A stretch of DNA of 64,000 nucleotides, taken from the NCBI GenBank assembly GCA_014238155.1, contig JABABQ010000021.1, positions 112,425 to 176,424 of the forward strand. The letters run 5' to 3'. Under the pieces are notes generated by a model, which worked only from the letters and a program-made list of their open reading frames with translations, made no database searches and was not told the origin of the DNA. The position numbers were made by a program, and so were the translations under genes. Source of the stretch: Rhizobiaceae bacterium. GTDB lineage: Bacteria > Pseudomonadota > Alphaproteobacteria > Rhizobiales > Rhizobiaceae. How positions within the stretch are numbered: the first letter of the stretch is position 1; each line of letters begins with the position of its first letter. Of this stretch, positions 46,565 to 56,407 are shown in pieces.

Positions 46565-46813
46565 TTAGATGGCGAAGATCAGCAGCAGGGCGATCAGCAG
46601 CGAGAAAATGCCGAGGGCTTCTGTCACAGCAAAGCCAAAGATCAGGCGACCGAACTGTGCATCAGCAGCAGATGGGTTGCGCAGAGCGCCAGACAGGAAG
46701 TTACCGAACAGGGTACCAAGACCAACGCCAGCACCGGCCATACCGATACAAGCCAGGCCAGCACCGATGTATTTACCGGCGTTTGCAAGTGCGTTTGCAG
46801 CTTCGAGTTCCAT
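46565..46813 (-). CDS. atpE: ATP synthase subunit c
   Basis: Forms the proton-carrying rotor ring. The 82-residue protein has two membrane helices around the polar ALRNPSA loop; the proton-binding carboxylate is Glu65 in [12 protein letters not shown]. The first helix keeps the glycine-rich [17 protein letters not shown] pattern. ATG 46813 is used with GGAGAAA upstream; the longer track ORF runs into the intergenic region. No Na-binding residues (Gln/Ser pairing) seen, so protons are expected. Confidence 0.96.
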   Translation of the reverse strand: MELEAANALANAGKYIGAGLACIGMAGAGVGLGTLFGNFLSGALRNPSAADAQFGRLIFGFAVTEALGIFSLLIALLLIFAI

Positions 46814-46871
46814 TGTATTTCTCCTGTGGAATATCTGAATTCTGGATAATGAGTGTAATTTAAGCCGCCGA

Positions 46872-47621
46872 TTAGTGCGACGGGTGTATGGCATCGTTGA
46901 GATACATGCAGGTCAATATCGCGAAGACATAGGCCTGCAAAAACGCAACGAGAAATTCAAGAGCGGTGAGTGCGACGGTAAAGCCGAGCGGCAATATGGC
47001 TCCAACAACACCAACAAATCCGATTTTGCTGAGCATGGGGATAAAGCCTGCAAACACTTTCAGCGTGATATGTCCGGCCAGAACATTGGCGAACAGACGA
47101 ACAGAAAGACTGATCGGACGGGAAATGAATGACATCACTTCAATTGCCACAATCAGCGGAATGAGAACGGCAGGCACTCCGGAGGGCACAAACAGTTTGA
47201 GAAAACCCAAACCGTTCTTCCAAAAGCCGTAGACCAGCACGAGACCAATCACCAACAGCGCCAGTGCGGCTGTCACAACGATATGGCTGGTCACCGTGAA
47301 GAAATAGGGGAACATGCCAAACAGGTTGGCCATGAGAATGAACACAAACAGCGAGAACACGAGGGGAAAGAACTTCATCCCCTCCGATCCGGCACTGCTG
47401 CGCAGCAAGTCCGCGACAAATTCATAGCACATTTCAGAAATTGACTGAAGCCGGCTGGGAATTAATCCGCGGCCCGACGTGGTCATGATCAAAAATGCAG
47501 CTGACACACCAACGGTTGCCACCATGAAAAGTGAGGAGTTGGTAAAAGAGATATCCAGGCCCATTGCTTCCAATGGAAGGATCTTGGAAATCTGGAACTG
47601 GTGAATAGGATCGTTTGCCAA
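46872..47621 (-). CDS. atpB: ATP synthase subunit a, probable TTG start
   Basis: Stator channel subunit that moves protons onto the c ring. The protein has at least five hydrophobic segments, the essential Arg in [15 protein letters not shown] and the [26 protein letters not shown]-terminus. Homologues begin [10 protein letters not shown]; here the matching position is TTG (LANDPIHQ), preceded by GACGAGG at the right distance, giving 249 residues. The track start at 47693 would add 24 residues not in the family. Confidence 0.92.
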   Translation of the reverse strand: MANDPIHQFQISKILPLEAMGLDISFTNSSLFMVATVGVSAAFLIMTTSGRGLIPSRLQSISEMCYEFVADLLRSSAGSEGMKFFPLVFSLFVFILMANLFGMFPYFFTVTSHIVVTAALALLVIGLVLVYGFWKNGLGFLKLFVPSGVPAVLIPLIVAIEVMSFISRPISLSVRLFANVLAGHITLKVFAGFIPMLSKIGFVGVVGAILPLGFTVALTALEFLVAFLQAYVFAILTCMYLNDAIHPSH

Positions 47622-47766
47622 TTTGGCCTCGTCTATCTTGTCTGGCTGAGCTCTCACCCAACATAAAGCATTTGCGCCGGGCATGCCCGACATCAGCGAT
47701 GATCGTTTGGCACATAATAGGGCTTGGGCTCAAGCCCGGAATCGCTTTGCCGCACGAAATTGTTCA

Positions 47767-48231
47767 CTATTTTTCGGCTTGGTCGTCAGATTCACCGTCT
47801 TGAGGGCGTTTGTCCATGTCGTGAGCCGGTTTCAGACGCATTTGCGATTCTGCAACCATCCCCGCCGCGCGCATTACATTGAGTACTGCAGCAGCGAAGC
47901 CCAACAACAAAAAAACAATCAATCCCCATGGCGATGTGCCAAAAAATATGTCGATCAGATAGCCTATTCCGGCGCCCACCACAACGCCTGCAATAAATTC
48001 TGAACTTAGACGAAAGGCTTGGCCAACACCGGCGGCACCCCGGCTCTTTTCTGCATGATTTGAGTCTTTTACTGCGGATTTTGCGGCGAGCTCGGAATTG
48101 TCGAGCTTGGTTCTTAACCGCCGTAGTCGTTCGTCGAGATCTGAATCATCAGAATCAGAACGTTGATCGCGTTCCTTGGGTGCTGATTCTCGATTTTTCG
48201 AAGGATCATTCGAAGGCATGTTTGGAGCCAT
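47767..48231 (-). CDS. atpI: ATP synthase accessory protein AtpI/AtpZ
   Basis: A 154-residue small membrane protein at the head of the atp operon, needed for assembly or Mg handling of the c ring. A charged, disordered N-terminus (about 75 residues) precedes two helices, EFIAGVVVGAGIGYLIDIFFG and PWGLIVFLLLGFAAAVLNV, the AtpZ/AtpI pattern. ATG 48219 is an alternative start. A 146-bp gap separates it from atpB. Confidence 0.88.
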   Translation of the reverse strand: MAPNMPSNDPSKNRESAPKERDQRSDSDDSDLDERLRRLRTKLDNSELAAKSAVKDSNHAEKSRGAAGVGQAFRLSSEFIAGVVVGAGIGYLIDIFFGTSPWGLIVFLLLGFAAAVLNVMRAAGMVAESQMRLKPAHDMDKRPQDGESDDQAEK

Positions 48232-48309
48232 TTGCCGAGTTAGGAGATGTTGAAGTGGTAAAAACCACCAAATCTCTGCGCAGGCAAGGGGTTTGAGCTC
48301 TGAACGGCT

Positions 48310-48537
48310 TTAGAGCCGTTCAGGGTTAAATGGAGCTAATTCTGTTTGTGATTGGCGAGATGATCCAGAATTGAGACGCACGCGGCGCGATGCCATCGCA
48401 TCGGGCAAGGGCGGCTCAGTTCTGGGCGTCCGCCAATCGCAAACCCCTCGGGAAGGACGCTTTTGCGCCATGACCGGCGCAAAGGCTCTTGGACGTATGC
48501 CCGATACGACCGGCGATCCTTTACTTGGTTCTGTCAC
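48310..48537 (-). CDS. ORF inside repeat element copy 2 (doubtful)
   Basis: A 75-codon frame, GTG start, matching the 80-codon frame of copy 1 with a 5-codon in-frame deletion. It ends at a TAA that uses the flanking TA. As argued for copy 1, substitutions are mostly amino-acid changing, so protein function is unlikely. No upstream ribosome-binding site is clear. Confidence 0.15.
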   Translation of the reverse strand: MTEPSKGSPVVSGIRPRAFAPVMAQKRPSRGVCDWRTPRTEPPLPDAMASRRVRLNSGSSRQSQTELAPFNPERL

Positions 48538-48583
48538 AAAAGCGCGCCTTCAGAATGGTTCCATTTAACTCTGAACGGCTCTA
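48311..48583 (-). mobile_element. MITE-like element, copy 2 (269 bp plus flanking TA)
   Basis: Body 48313-48581, flanked by TA on both sides, inverse orientation to copy 1. Terminal repeats read GAGCCGTTCAG(A/G)G TTAAATGGA. Within this copy both ends carry AGAG/AGGG where both ends of copy 1 carry ACG, so the two ends co-vary. An extra end (TGAACGGCT) abuts it outside, making a TGAACGGCT-TTAG-AGCCGTTCA palindrome. The element sits between atpI and the SleB-type hydrolase and completes the TAG stop codon of the latter. Confidence 0.8.
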
Positions 48584-49945
48584 GCTCCAGCCGCCGCCAA
48601 ATGTGCGGTAGAAGATATGGCGGCCGATCTTGGTCATTTTACGCATTTTGCGGCGCCATTTGGGCCAGACATAGTCTGCGTGATAGTGGCTTGCCGAACC
48701 GACACTGCGCAGCCAGAACCGGCCATCAATTGCGTCGTTGGAAACCAGGACCGCCCGACGCCAGTGTTTGGCGGAATTTACCCGGTCACGAATACCGTCG
48801 CAGGCAAACGAAAACTGGCAGGCATTGCGCTTGCGCTTGTTTTGATAGACGACGCCGCAAACTGTATTTGGATAGGCTGGATTGCGCACACGATTGAGAA
48901 TCACCTGTGCCACTGCCTGCTGGCCTTTTGTGGGCTCGCCACGTGCTTCAAAATAGACACCATTGGCGAGGCAATTGCGTTCGCGCTTGGAGTAGGAATA
49001 TTTCGGCAACGGATCGTCGGCCCATCGATGATCACCCTTGGCCAGACGAATTTTGACAACTCCGCCAGTCGACTTTGACACGGCCGGTCTCAACAGCGCG
49101 GCAAATGCGCTCGCCATGGCAGTTTCCTGCGGCGTTACATCGGGAGCATAAGCTGTTGTTATGGCAGCGACATCGCTCAACGATTCCGCCTTGCGCCTAC
49201 GTTCCTGTGCCATGATGAGGGCCTTGCCCATCATCTTGGCAATTGCCCGCGCCTGTTTCATCTGATCGGTTTCAAGCGGAATGCGACCGTGGACGGTCTT
49301 TTCAAACTCTTCCACATTCAGCCCGGCCAGCGCGACGGCGCCTTCCGCGATATCTGGGGCCGCACTTGCATAAGTTTCATTTGTATAGACTGCCGGCAGA
49401 CTGCGGCGGAATGATCCTGCAGCGGCAAGCAGGGCATAGCCGGTTGATTCGGCGATACTGTCTGAAAAATCGTTGCTGGCGGCGCTCGCTGCATTGGCCG
49501 TGAAGCTGGCGGAGATGCTTGCGGTTACCAATGGAGGGGTCGTGGTCAGCGACTGAACACCGGCAACGGAAAGGCCTTGTTGCTTTACCTCGATGACCCG
49601 GTCACCCTTCAAGGCGCGGTTGACCACCTGAGCTTCGCCGGTTTCAATCACAAAGCCCCGTTCAAGCGCCTGCATAGCTTCAGCAGTCTGGACTGCCATG
49701 GCCCGGGAAATGCCGGATTGGCTGGTTTCATCGCCTGCTGCAGACTGAAGATAATCGGAGCCTCTGGGAATTTCGACCAGATGGGCAAGCCAGCGGTTGT
49801 CCTGATGGGTTTTGGCGCCTGTTAGTTCCGCAATATCCTGCAATGATATGGTGTTTGTGGTGACCACCGTTGCCGCCCCGGCAAGGCCAAGGGCCAAACA
49901 GAAGCCCATAGAGCCGCCCGACAGGCGTGTCCCGATTGTACGCAT
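48581..49945 (-). CDS. Cell wall hydrolase, SleB type
   Basis: A 454-residue envelope protein. The N-terminus has a membrane or signal segment (GGSMGFCLALGLAGAATVVTTN). The C-terminal SleB domain (about residues 325-450) has CLANGVYFEARGEPTKGQQAVAQVILNRV with the catalytic Glu, and ACQFSFACDG, typical of peptidoglycan lytic enzymes. The central 200 residues are unassigned. The TAG stop uses the TA and first base of repeat element copy 2, so insertion may have trimmed or extended the C-terminus. Confidence 0.88.
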   Translation of the reverse strand: MRTIGTRLSGGSMGFCLALGLAGAATVVTTNTISLQDIAELTGAKTHQDNRWLAHLVEIPRGSDYLQSAAGDETSQSGISRAMAVQTAEAMQALERGFVIETGEAQVVNRALKGDRVIEVKQQGLSVAGVQSLTTTPPLVTASISASFTANAASAASNDFSDSIAESTGYALLAAAGSFRRSLPAVYTNETYASAAPDIAEGAVALAGLNVEEFEKTVHGRIPLETDQMKQARAIAKMMGKALIMAQERRRKAESLSDVAAITTAYAPDVTPQETAMASAFAALLRPAVSKSTGGVVKIRLAKGDHRWADDPLPKYSYSKRERNCLANGVYFEARGEPTKGQQAVAQVILNRVRNPAYPNTVCGVVYQNKRKRNACQFSFACDGIRDRVNSAKHWRRAVLVSNDAIDGRFWLRSVGSASHYHADYVWPKWRRKMRKMTKIGRHIFYRTFGGGWS

Positions 49946-50190
49946 TGTTTACTCCATCAAACGGGACGACAGCCAGGCCCAAAAATGCCTGCTGGTCCGT
50001 CCACTAATGATTATGGATCGTTAACCTTGATTTTGCGTTAACCCGACCATACGCCCGGCAATTGGGCATGGTGGTCAGCAGGCGCTTAAAACCATCTCGA
50101 TCAACAGGTACGAATCTGCCAGTTGAACGATTGGTTCCAGCGACACTCTCTGAAAGAATGTGATGGTCTTATCAGGGCGAAAATGGGGTT

Positions 50191-51630
50191 TTATTTGGAC
50201 GTGTTGCGCTTGCGATTGCCGTAAGGGTTTTCCGGCTTGCGCAAGTGAAGGCGCAGCGGCACGCCCGGCAATTCAAATGTCGCCCGCAATTCGTTCAGCA
50301 GATAGCGCTCATACGACGCTGGAAGGCCTTCCGGACGCGTACATTGGGCCACAAATGTGGGCGGGCGAATTTTGGCCTGAGTAATGTACTTGAAACGAAT
50401 TCGACGCCCCGCAACCGCGGGTGGCGGATGATAGGCCTGAACCTCATCGAGCCAACGATTAAGTCGCGAAGTTGAGACACGCTTGTTCCAGATCCGGTCA
50501 GTATCGATTACCGCTTCCATCAAACGATCCAGACCTTTGCCGGTCTGTCCAGAAAGCGTCACCGTTCGCAGCCCTCGCAATTGCGGCAACAGGCGTTCGG
50601 TTTTCTCATGCAGTTCTTTCAACACCGCCTGCTTGTCCTTGATCAGATCCCACTTGTTAAAGGCAAGCACTGGAGCCCTGCCCTCGCGGGCCACCAGATC
50701 AACTATGTGCAGGTCCTGTTTTTCAAAAGGGATTGTCGCATCAAAAATAATGACGACGATCTCGGCATACTGAACTGCTCTTAACGCATCCGCTACAGAG
50801 AGTTTTTCAAGTTTTTCCTGGACACGTGCTCTGCGGCGAATTCCGGCAGTATCAAATAGTTTAATCGACCGGCCCTGCCATTCCCAGTCAACAGAGATGC
50901 TATCACGGGTTATGCCGGCTTCCGGTCCCGTCAACAAACGATCTGCGCCGAGCATCTGGTTGATCAATGTGGACTTTCCTGCATTGGGACGTCCAACGAC
51001 ACATATGCTCAGCGGCTTTGTATTGTCATATTCCGGCTCAAAGTCATCGTCGGGATCGAAGTCCTGATCATCCCAGTTTTCGACCTCAGCCTGTTCGTCT
51101 CCTGCCTGCACATCAACGGTGCCAAAGGCAATGTCTTCACCAACCGACGCAACCAAAGCGTCGCGCAGATCGACCATGCCCTCGCCATGTTCAGCCGAAA
51201 TCGGAATTGGTTCACCAAAGCCCATCGAATAGGCATCATAAAACCCGTCATCACCCCGACGACCTTCAACCTTGTTGGCGACCAGCAATATGGGCTTGCC
51301 GGAACGGCGCAGCATGGTGGCAAAGCTTTGGTCAAGCGGGGTTACACCGGCGCGCGCGTCGATCAGAAACAGCGTTACATCAGCTTCCAGAATGGCTTGC
51401 TCTGTCTGGTCGCGCATACGACGTTCCAGGGAAGAGGAATCGGCGTCCTCCAGACCAGCCGTATCAATGATGTTGAATTTGATATCGCCCAGTCTTGCTG
51501 CTCCCATGCGCCGGTCGCGGGTAACGCCGGGCTGGTCATCGACCAGGGCCAGACGTTTGCCGACCAGCCGGTTGAACAGGGTAGACTTGCCAACATTTGG
51601 ACGTCCGGTGATGGCAACAGTAAATGTCAT
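50191..51630 (-). CDS. der: GTPase Der (EngA), double G domain
   Basis: Ribosome assembly GTPase acting on the 50S subunit. The 479-residue protein has two G domains: the first with [16 protein letters not shown] and DTAGLED, the second with [27 protein letters not shown] and NKWD, followed by a KH-like C-terminal domain. An acidic linker ([16 protein letters not shown]) separates them. Downstream of the YfgM-like gene by 73 bp; yfgM-der order is common. Confidence 0.96.
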   Translation of the reverse strand: MTFTVAITGRPNVGKSTLFNRLVGKRLALVDDQPGVTRDRRMGAARLGDIKFNIIDTAGLEDADSSSLERRMRDQTEQAILEADVTLFLIDARAGVTPLDQSFATMLRRSGKPILLVANKVEGRRGDDGFYDAYSMGFGEPIPISAEHGEGMVDLRDALVASVGEDIAFGTVDVQAGDEQAEVENWDDQDFDPDDDFEPEYDNTKPLSICVVGRPNAGKSTLINQMLGADRLLTGPEAGITRDSISVDWEWQGRSIKLFDTAGIRRRARVQEKLEKLSVADALRAVQYAEIVVIIFDATIPFEKQDLHIVDLVAREGRAPVLAFNKWDLIKDKQAVLKELHEKTERLLPQLRGLRTVTLSGQTGKGLDRLMEAVIDTDRIWNKRVSTSRLNRWLDEVQAYHPPPAVAGRRIRFKYITQAKIRPPTFVAQCTRPEGLPASYERYLLNELRATFELPGVPLRLHLRKPENPYGNRKRNTSK

Positions 51631-51703
51631 TCAACCATCCCTTCCAGATGTGGTGAGCAAGCCTGCACAACCGCCGATATGCGGTTGATGAAATGTCGGC
51701 AGA

Positions 51704-52378
51704 TTATTGATCGCGAACCGGGCCGCCCTTCGAGGCAATCAGGTCCAGGATGATCCTGGTACGCTGGGCCAAAGCCTGCGGCGTTTCATTGTCATCGACC
51801 AGTGAGTTAAACTGTTTAAAGGCGTTTTCAAGATCGCCGGCCTTGTAATGGGCAAGCCCCAAGGCTTCACGGGCAGATGCGCGATAGCCGCCGCCCGGTG
51901 CTGACAAGGGTGAAACACGGGCCTCCACATCCTTGACGGAACCTGAATCAACCAACAGCATGGCGGCGCGAATGCGGGCAACAGAGCGCAGATTGGTTTC
52001 TGCATCCGCGTCGGCGGAGATTGCGTCAAACTTCTTGACGGCTTCGTCGACCTTACCGCTTTTGGCCAGTTCCGCCGCTCCGCGCATCAGTGCAAGTGTC
52101 TGATAAGACTTGCTGCCTTGCGTTTCCAGCTTCTGAAATGCGCTTAGAGCTTCATCTTGCTTGCCTTCCTGCGCCAATGTCACAGCGGCCATAAATGCAT
52201 CACCAGCTTCAGCGGCCAGCTTGGCGGTGTAATATTCATAAAAACGATATCCGGCAGTCGCCACAACAATGGCCACGGCTACGCCGATCGCCAGTTTTCC
52301 ATATTTTGTCCAGAAATCCTGAAACCGCTCGGTGCGCAGTTCTTCATCAACTTCACGAATAAATGAATCGTCTGACAT
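51704..52378 (-). CDS. YfgM-like tetratricopeptide membrane protein
   Basis: A 224-residue protein with one membrane helix (LAIGVAVAIVVATAGYRFY) and TPR-like helices (AFMAAVTLAQEGKQDEALSAFQKL, AREALGLAHYKAGDLENAFKQFNSLVDD). The layout matches YfgM, an ancillary SecYEG-associated protein often encoded next to der, as here. The periplasmic part is where the TPRs lie. Co-transcription with der is likely. Confidence 0.8.
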   Translation of the reverse strand: MSDDSFIREVDEELRTERFQDFWTKYGKLAIGVAVAIVVATAGYRFYEYYTAKLAAEAGDAFMAAVTLAQEGKQDEALSAFQKLETQGSKSYQTLALMRGAAELAKSGKVDEAVKKFDAISADADAETNLRSVARIRAAMLLVDSGSVKDVEARVSPLSAPGGGYRASAREALGLAHYKAGDLENAFKQFNSLVDDNETPQALAQRTRIILDLIASKGGPVRDQ

Positions 52379-52526
52379 ATCTAATCCCGTTTTGCGAAAC
52401 TTGTTTTCCGCTCACATTGGCGGGGTTCTACATGAATTTGAGCAGGAAGTAAGGGGAAAGTGCATGTGCAACATTTTTTGATGCACGTTTCTGCAGCGCT
52501 TCTCCAAATCCTGTTTGCCCCGGAGA

Positions 52527-53093
52527 TCAGATTACCGGCACACCGATCAGCCACTGGTGCATAAACGCGGCGAAAATACCGGTCACGCCAAAACCGATGA
52601 TCAGGGCGGCGAGGTCAGGCCAGGCTTTGGCGGCACTGCTATCGGAATTAGGACGTTGCTTTGCCGACATCAGATCGATCAGGCTCCAAGCCAGAAAACC
52701 CGCAAACAACAACACCGACGCTGCATCACCATTGGCCAACAAATGGGCCGCCGACCAGATGATTATGCCCCACAGCATGGGGTGGCCAAAGCGTTTCTTC
52801 AAATGACCCATGGGCAATTGTGACGCCACAAAAAAGACCAGTGCAATCGGCATCGCCACATGCAGGACCGGTCGTCCCCATGGGGGTGGGGTGTACAGGG
52901 TGCCGGCGGCATCACGCGCAACGCCATAGCCGTAGATGAGGACGACCAATCCAACAATGGCGGCGATGGAATAGAGGCCCTTCCAGGCATTTTCTCCGCG
53001 CGCTGCAATTTGGGCATCGCGCCAGTCGGCGGCGAAAATCCGCACCGAATGAACCCCCAGAAACATCACCAGACCTAAAATCAAGAGTGTCAT
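52527..53093 (-). CDS. NnrU family membrane protein
   Basis: A 188-residue integral membrane protein of the NnrU/methanethiol-methyltransferase-like family, named for a gene near denitrification operons, with unproven function. Several helices are visible; RFGHPMLWGIIIWSAAHLLANGDAASVLLF is the conserved segment. ATG 53093 follows AGGAAG and is used; 53114 is possible, and the 327-residue track ORF reads through the divergent gene. The final residues are WLIGVPVI. Confidence 0.8.
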   Translation of the reverse strand: MTLLILGLVMFLGVHSVRIFAADWRDAQIAARGENAWKGLYSIAAIVGLVVLIYGYGVARDAAGTLYTPPPWGRPVLHVAMPIALVFFVASQLPMGHLKKRFGHPMLWGIIIWSAAHLLANGDAASVLLFAGFLAWSLIDLMSAKQRPNSDSSAAKAWPDLAALIIGFGVTGIFAAFMHQWLIGVPVI

Positions 53094-53177
53094 CGTCTTC
53101 CTGCCTGTTGTCATACTTGTCTGTTGCATGGTGGGATAAGCAACCTGGTGATTCAAGCACAAACGAGAACGCAACGC

Positions 53178-53507
53178 ATGGTGGATCTGAAAAAGGCGCA
53201 GCAACGCCTGACTGACAAAAAGCAGGAACTGGAAGATTTGTCGGATCTGTCGGCGCAGGCCCGCGATCCGGTATCGCTCGACCAACAGTCGGTGGGCCGG
53301 TTGTCGCGCATGGATGCGATGCAGCAACAGGCGATGAATCAGGCCACCGAGCAGAAGCGCAAACATGACCTGGTTCGCATCGACGCCGCCCAGAGACGGT
53401 TGCGCGATGAAGAATATGGCTATTGCGAAGAATGCGGCGAAGAAATTCCCGAGGGGCGACTGGCCATCGATCCAATGGCTGAACACTGCGTCAATTGCGC
53501 GAAGTAG
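53178..53507 (+). CDS. DksA/TraR family C4 zinc-finger protein
   Basis: A 109-residue protein with an N-terminal coiled coil and a C-terminal zinc finger, CEECGEEIP followed by CVNC. Full-length DksA has about 150 residues; this is the short TraR-like form that binds RNA polymerase through its secondary channel. ATG 53178 is chosen over the track start because it begins the coiled coil, though the ribosome-binding site is weak. Convergent with guaA and divergent from NnrU. Confidence 0.85.
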   Translation: MVDLKKAQQRLTDKKQELEDLSDLSAQARDPVSLDQQSVGRLSRMDAMQQQAMNQATEQKRKHDLVRIDAAQRRLRDEEYGYCEECGEEIPEGRLAIDPMAEHCVNCAK

Positions 53508-53528
53508 CACCGCCCATCTTGATGTGAG

Positions 53529-55085
53529 CTATTCCCACTCAATCGTGCCGGGCGGCTTGCTGGTGACATCGTAAACGACGCGGTTGATGCCCTGCACTTC
53601 GTTGATGATGCGGGTCGCGGCTTTTCCCAAAACATTCATGTCGAAATGGAAGAAATCTGCAGTCATGCCGTCAACCGAAGTAACCGCCCGCAATGCACAG
53701 ACGAATTCATAGGTACGCCCGTCTCCCATAACACCGACGGTCTGCACCGGCAGCAGAACTGCAAAAGCTTGCCAGATCGTATCATAAAGACCAGCTTTGC
53801 GGATTTCGTCGAGATAGATTGCATCCGCCTTGCGCAGGATTTCCAGTTTCTCGCGGCTGATACCACCGGGGCAACGAATGGCCAGGCCCGGACCCGGAAA
53901 TGGATGACGGCCAATAAAACTCTGCGGCAGGCCCAATTCAGCGCCCAGCAGGCGAACTTCATCCTTGAACAATTCGCGCAACGGTTCCACCAGTTGCATG
54001 TTCATGCGATCCGGCAGGCCGCCGACATTGTGGTGCGATTTGATCGTTACCGACGGGCCACCGGTAAAACTGACGCTTTCAATCACGTCTGGATACAAGG
54101 TGCCCTGCGCCAGAAAGTCGGCGCCGCCCAGCTTTTTCGCTTCCGCATCGAACACGTCAATGAAAAGGCGACCGATGATCTTGCGTTTGGTTTCCGGGTC
54201 GGCTTCACCTTCCAGTTCGTTGATGAACAGGTCGGACGCATCAACATGAACAAGATTGATGTCATAGTGACGATTGAACATTTCAACGACGTCTGCCGCC
54301 TCGTTCATCCGCATCAGTCCATGATCCACCAGAATACAAGTGAGCTGATCGCCAACGGCCTCGTGAATCAACAATGCGGCAACCGAAGAATCAACGCCAC
54401 CGGACAATCCACAGATGACCTGCTTGTCGCCAACCTGTTTGCGGATAGCCTCAATCGCGCGGTCCTTATAGGCTGCCATTGACCAATCGCCCTGCAGGCC
54501 AGCAATCTTGTGAACAAAATTGGCCAGCAGTTTTGCTCCATCCGGGGTATGGACCACTTCGGGGTGAAACATGGTGGTATAATATTTGCGATTCTCATCA
54601 ACTGCGATGGCAAACGGCGCATTTGGTGAGGTGCCGACAACTTCAAAACCTTCGGGCAAATTCGTCACCCGGTCGCCATGGCTCATCCAGACGGGATAGC
54701 TGCCGCCAATTTCCCAAATGCCGTCAAACAGTCTGCTGGCCTTCTGGATCTGAACATCGGCGCGGCCAAATTCGCGATGGTGACCACTTTCAACCTTGCC
54801 ACCCAATTGGGTGCACAAAGTTTGCTGTCCATAACAAATGGCCAGAATAGGAACGCCTGAATCAAATACGCCCCGCGGGGCACGCGGCGACCCCTCGTCT
54901 ATGACAGATGCCGGGCCACCTGAAAATATAACCGCTGCCGGGTTCATTCTGTCAAAAGCTTCATCGGCTGTGTTGAAAGGCGCAATCTCGCAATACACAC
55001 CCGTCTCACGGACACGACGCGCGATGAGCTGGGTTACCTGCGATCCAAAGTCGATAATCAAAATGGTCTGCTGGCGCGCGGTCAT
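53529..55085 (-). CDS. guaA: GMP synthase (glutamine-hydrolysing)
   Basis: Makes GMP from XMP, ATP and glutamine. The 518-residue protein has the glutaminase domain with Cys84 in [10 protein letters not shown] and the His-Glu of MFHPEVVHT, then the ATP pyrophosphatase with [14 protein letters not shown] and a C-terminal dimer domain ending PPGTIEWE. guaB is at 58.2 kb on the same strand, so both committed GMP steps lie within 6 kb. Confidence 0.97.
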   Translation of the reverse strand: MTARQQTILIIDFGSQVTQLIARRVRETGVYCEIAPFNTADEAFDRMNPAAVIFSGGPASVIDEGSPRAPRGVFDSGVPILAICYGQQTLCTQLGGKVESGHHREFGRADVQIQKASRLFDGIWEIGGSYPVWMSHGDRVTNLPEGFEVVGTSPNAPFAIAVDENRKYYTTMFHPEVVHTPDGAKLLANFVHKIAGLQGDWSMAAYKDRAIEAIRKQVGDKQVICGLSGGVDSSVAALLIHEAVGDQLTCILVDHGLMRMNEAADVVEMFNRHYDINLVHVDASDLFINELEGEADPETKRKIIGRLFIDVFDAEAKKLGGADFLAQGTLYPDVIESVSFTGGPSVTIKSHHNVGGLPDRMNMQLVEPLRELFKDEVRLLGAELGLPQSFIGRHPFPGPGLAIRCPGGISREKLEILRKADAIYLDEIRKAGLYDTIWQAFAVLLPVQTVGVMGDGRTYEFVCALRAVTSVDGMTADFFHFDMNVLGKAATRIINEVQGINRVVYDVTSKPPGTIEWE

Positions 55086-55167
55086 GGGATGCCCCGGTTT
55101 TATTTCCTGAAAATGCGTTAGGCCTTCTTGCCCATGGCCGCAATGCGGTCAACCACCCTGCCCCCAG

Positions 55168-55863
55168 CTAAGTGGCCTGGGATGGAGCTTCGTTGGATTT
55201 GACCAGTTTTCCAACAAGGTTGCGGTTGAAACTGGATTCCAGAGAATGACGCAAATCGGGGTGTTTGCTCAAAAGATTGCGCAGGGTTTCAGGGTCAAAG
55301 CTCAAACAACGGGCCGAATTGGTGACAACAGATGTCGCGGTGGCGTTGGTTTTCAACATAAACCCAATTTCCCCGATAAAGTCATCATGGCCACAGACAC
55401 CAACCATGGCGCCTTCCTTGTCAATGCGCACAGCACCTCGGATCAAAAACAACAGGCGTTCAACCGGCTTGCCCTCATGAGTTAAAACCGATCCAGGTTC
55501 AAACTCGACATGCTTGGCCAGCCTCAACAAGCGTTTGGCATGGGCCTTTTCAACGTCCGGAATAACGTGTTCGACAAATCTTTGTTCATCTCCGGAAAAC
55601 TTTGCCCGGCGGTTTTCAATCTCCAGAATCAACAGTTGAATGAGATTGACGCTGACGAAAATGACTTCCCAGAAGACGGTCACAAAATCGAGCAGGAAAA
55701 AATATCCATAAAATGCTGAAACGACACCTGCAGAAATGGCAATCACCCGCAGCCATTTCATCGACCGCATCATCATGGAGGCTACAAGCAATACATAGGA
55801 CAGGTGGCCGACCAGCTTGCCCGGCGTTGCGAATTGCTCGATTAGGAAGGTGTTCCAGTCCAA
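55168..55863 (-). CDS. Popeye-like membrane protein with cyclic-nucleotide-binding domain
   Basis: A 231-residue protein with three short helices in residues 15-85, then a CNMP-binding domain (residues 105-215): FEPGSVLTHEGKPVERLLFLIRGAVRI and HDDFIGEIGFML. The helices-plus-CNB layout matches bacterial relatives of Popeye-domain proteins, which bind cAMP in animals. The phosphate-binding cassette is atypical, and the ligand is unknown. No effector domain follows, so it may be a membrane sensor. Lies in a run of minus-strand genes upstream of guaA. Confidence 0.75.
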   Translation of the reverse strand: MDWNTFLIEQFATPGKLVGHLSYVLLVASMMMRSMKWLRVIAISAGVVSAFYGYFFLLDFVTVFWEVIFVSVNLIQLLILEIENRRAKFSGDEQRFVEHVIPDVEKAHAKRLLRLAKHVEFEPGSVLTHEGKPVERLLFLIRGAVRIDKEGAMVGVCGHDDFIGEIGFMLKTNATATSVVTNSARCLSFDPETLRNLLSKHPDLRHSLESSFNRNLVGKLVKSNEAPSQAT

Positions 55864-55937
55864 TTCACACCCCTCGATTGTGCGAGATTAAAGGTCGGCG
55901 AATTACTGTCACCGCAGTTACCCGGCCAGCGAGCAAT

Positions 55938-56390
55938 TCAGTTTAATATCCAGACTGAAAAATTGATCAACAGGGCAAAGGCCAGCCAGGCGATATAAGG
56001 AATAAAGCACAGGGCGGCAAAACGGTCTTTGTCCCAGGTGATGCTGACAAATGCCAGGCTGAGTGAAAGCACACCAACAACAATCCAGATACCCCAGAAT
56101 ATCATGTGAGCGCCAAAAAATACTGGTGACCAGGCCCAGTTGAGGATCAGTTGACCCAGCCACAGGCCCCAGCCGGGCGTTGCTCCCTCGCTGGTAAATA
56201 CCCGCCAACCAGCCAATGCAACCAACAGATAAAGCACCGGCCAGACCACACCGAACAGGGCCGGTGGAGGCATGAAAAATGGGGTATTCAGAGCCAGATA
56301 CCAATCATCAACCGGATAACTCATCCCAATCAGGGCACCAACACCTTCAACAACCAATACAAACAGTATCAGGGTTATAAATTTGGCCAC
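55938..56390 (-). CDS. TspO/MBR family protein, probable GTG start
   Basis: A 150-residue five-helix membrane protein of the translocator-protein family, which binds tetrapyrroles and affects porphyrin handling or stress. Characteristic segments are YLALNTPFFMPPPALFGVVWPVLYLLVALAG and LILNWAWSPVFFG. The start is GTG at 56390 after AGGAAGATAAA; the track ORF starts earlier inside the rsmB gene. Its 5' end is 17 bp from the end of rsmB on the same strand. Confidence 0.86.
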   Translation of the reverse strand: MAKFITLILFVLVVEGVGALIGMSYPVDDWYLALNTPFFMPPPALFGVVWPVLYLLVALAGWRVFTSEGATPGWGLWLGQLILNWAWSPVFFGAHMIFWGIWIVVGVLSLSLAFVSITWDKDRFAALCFIPYIAWLAFALLINFSVWILN

Positions 56391-56407
56391 TTTATCTTCC
56401 TTGTCTG

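Noticed and set aside
53646-54482. Long antisense ORF over guaA, and similar ones over dxs, ribB, the deacetylase gene, aroC, guaB, glyQ and acyl-CoA dehydrogenase
   Set aside because: They mirror codon structure of well-identified genes on the other strand and show no domains.
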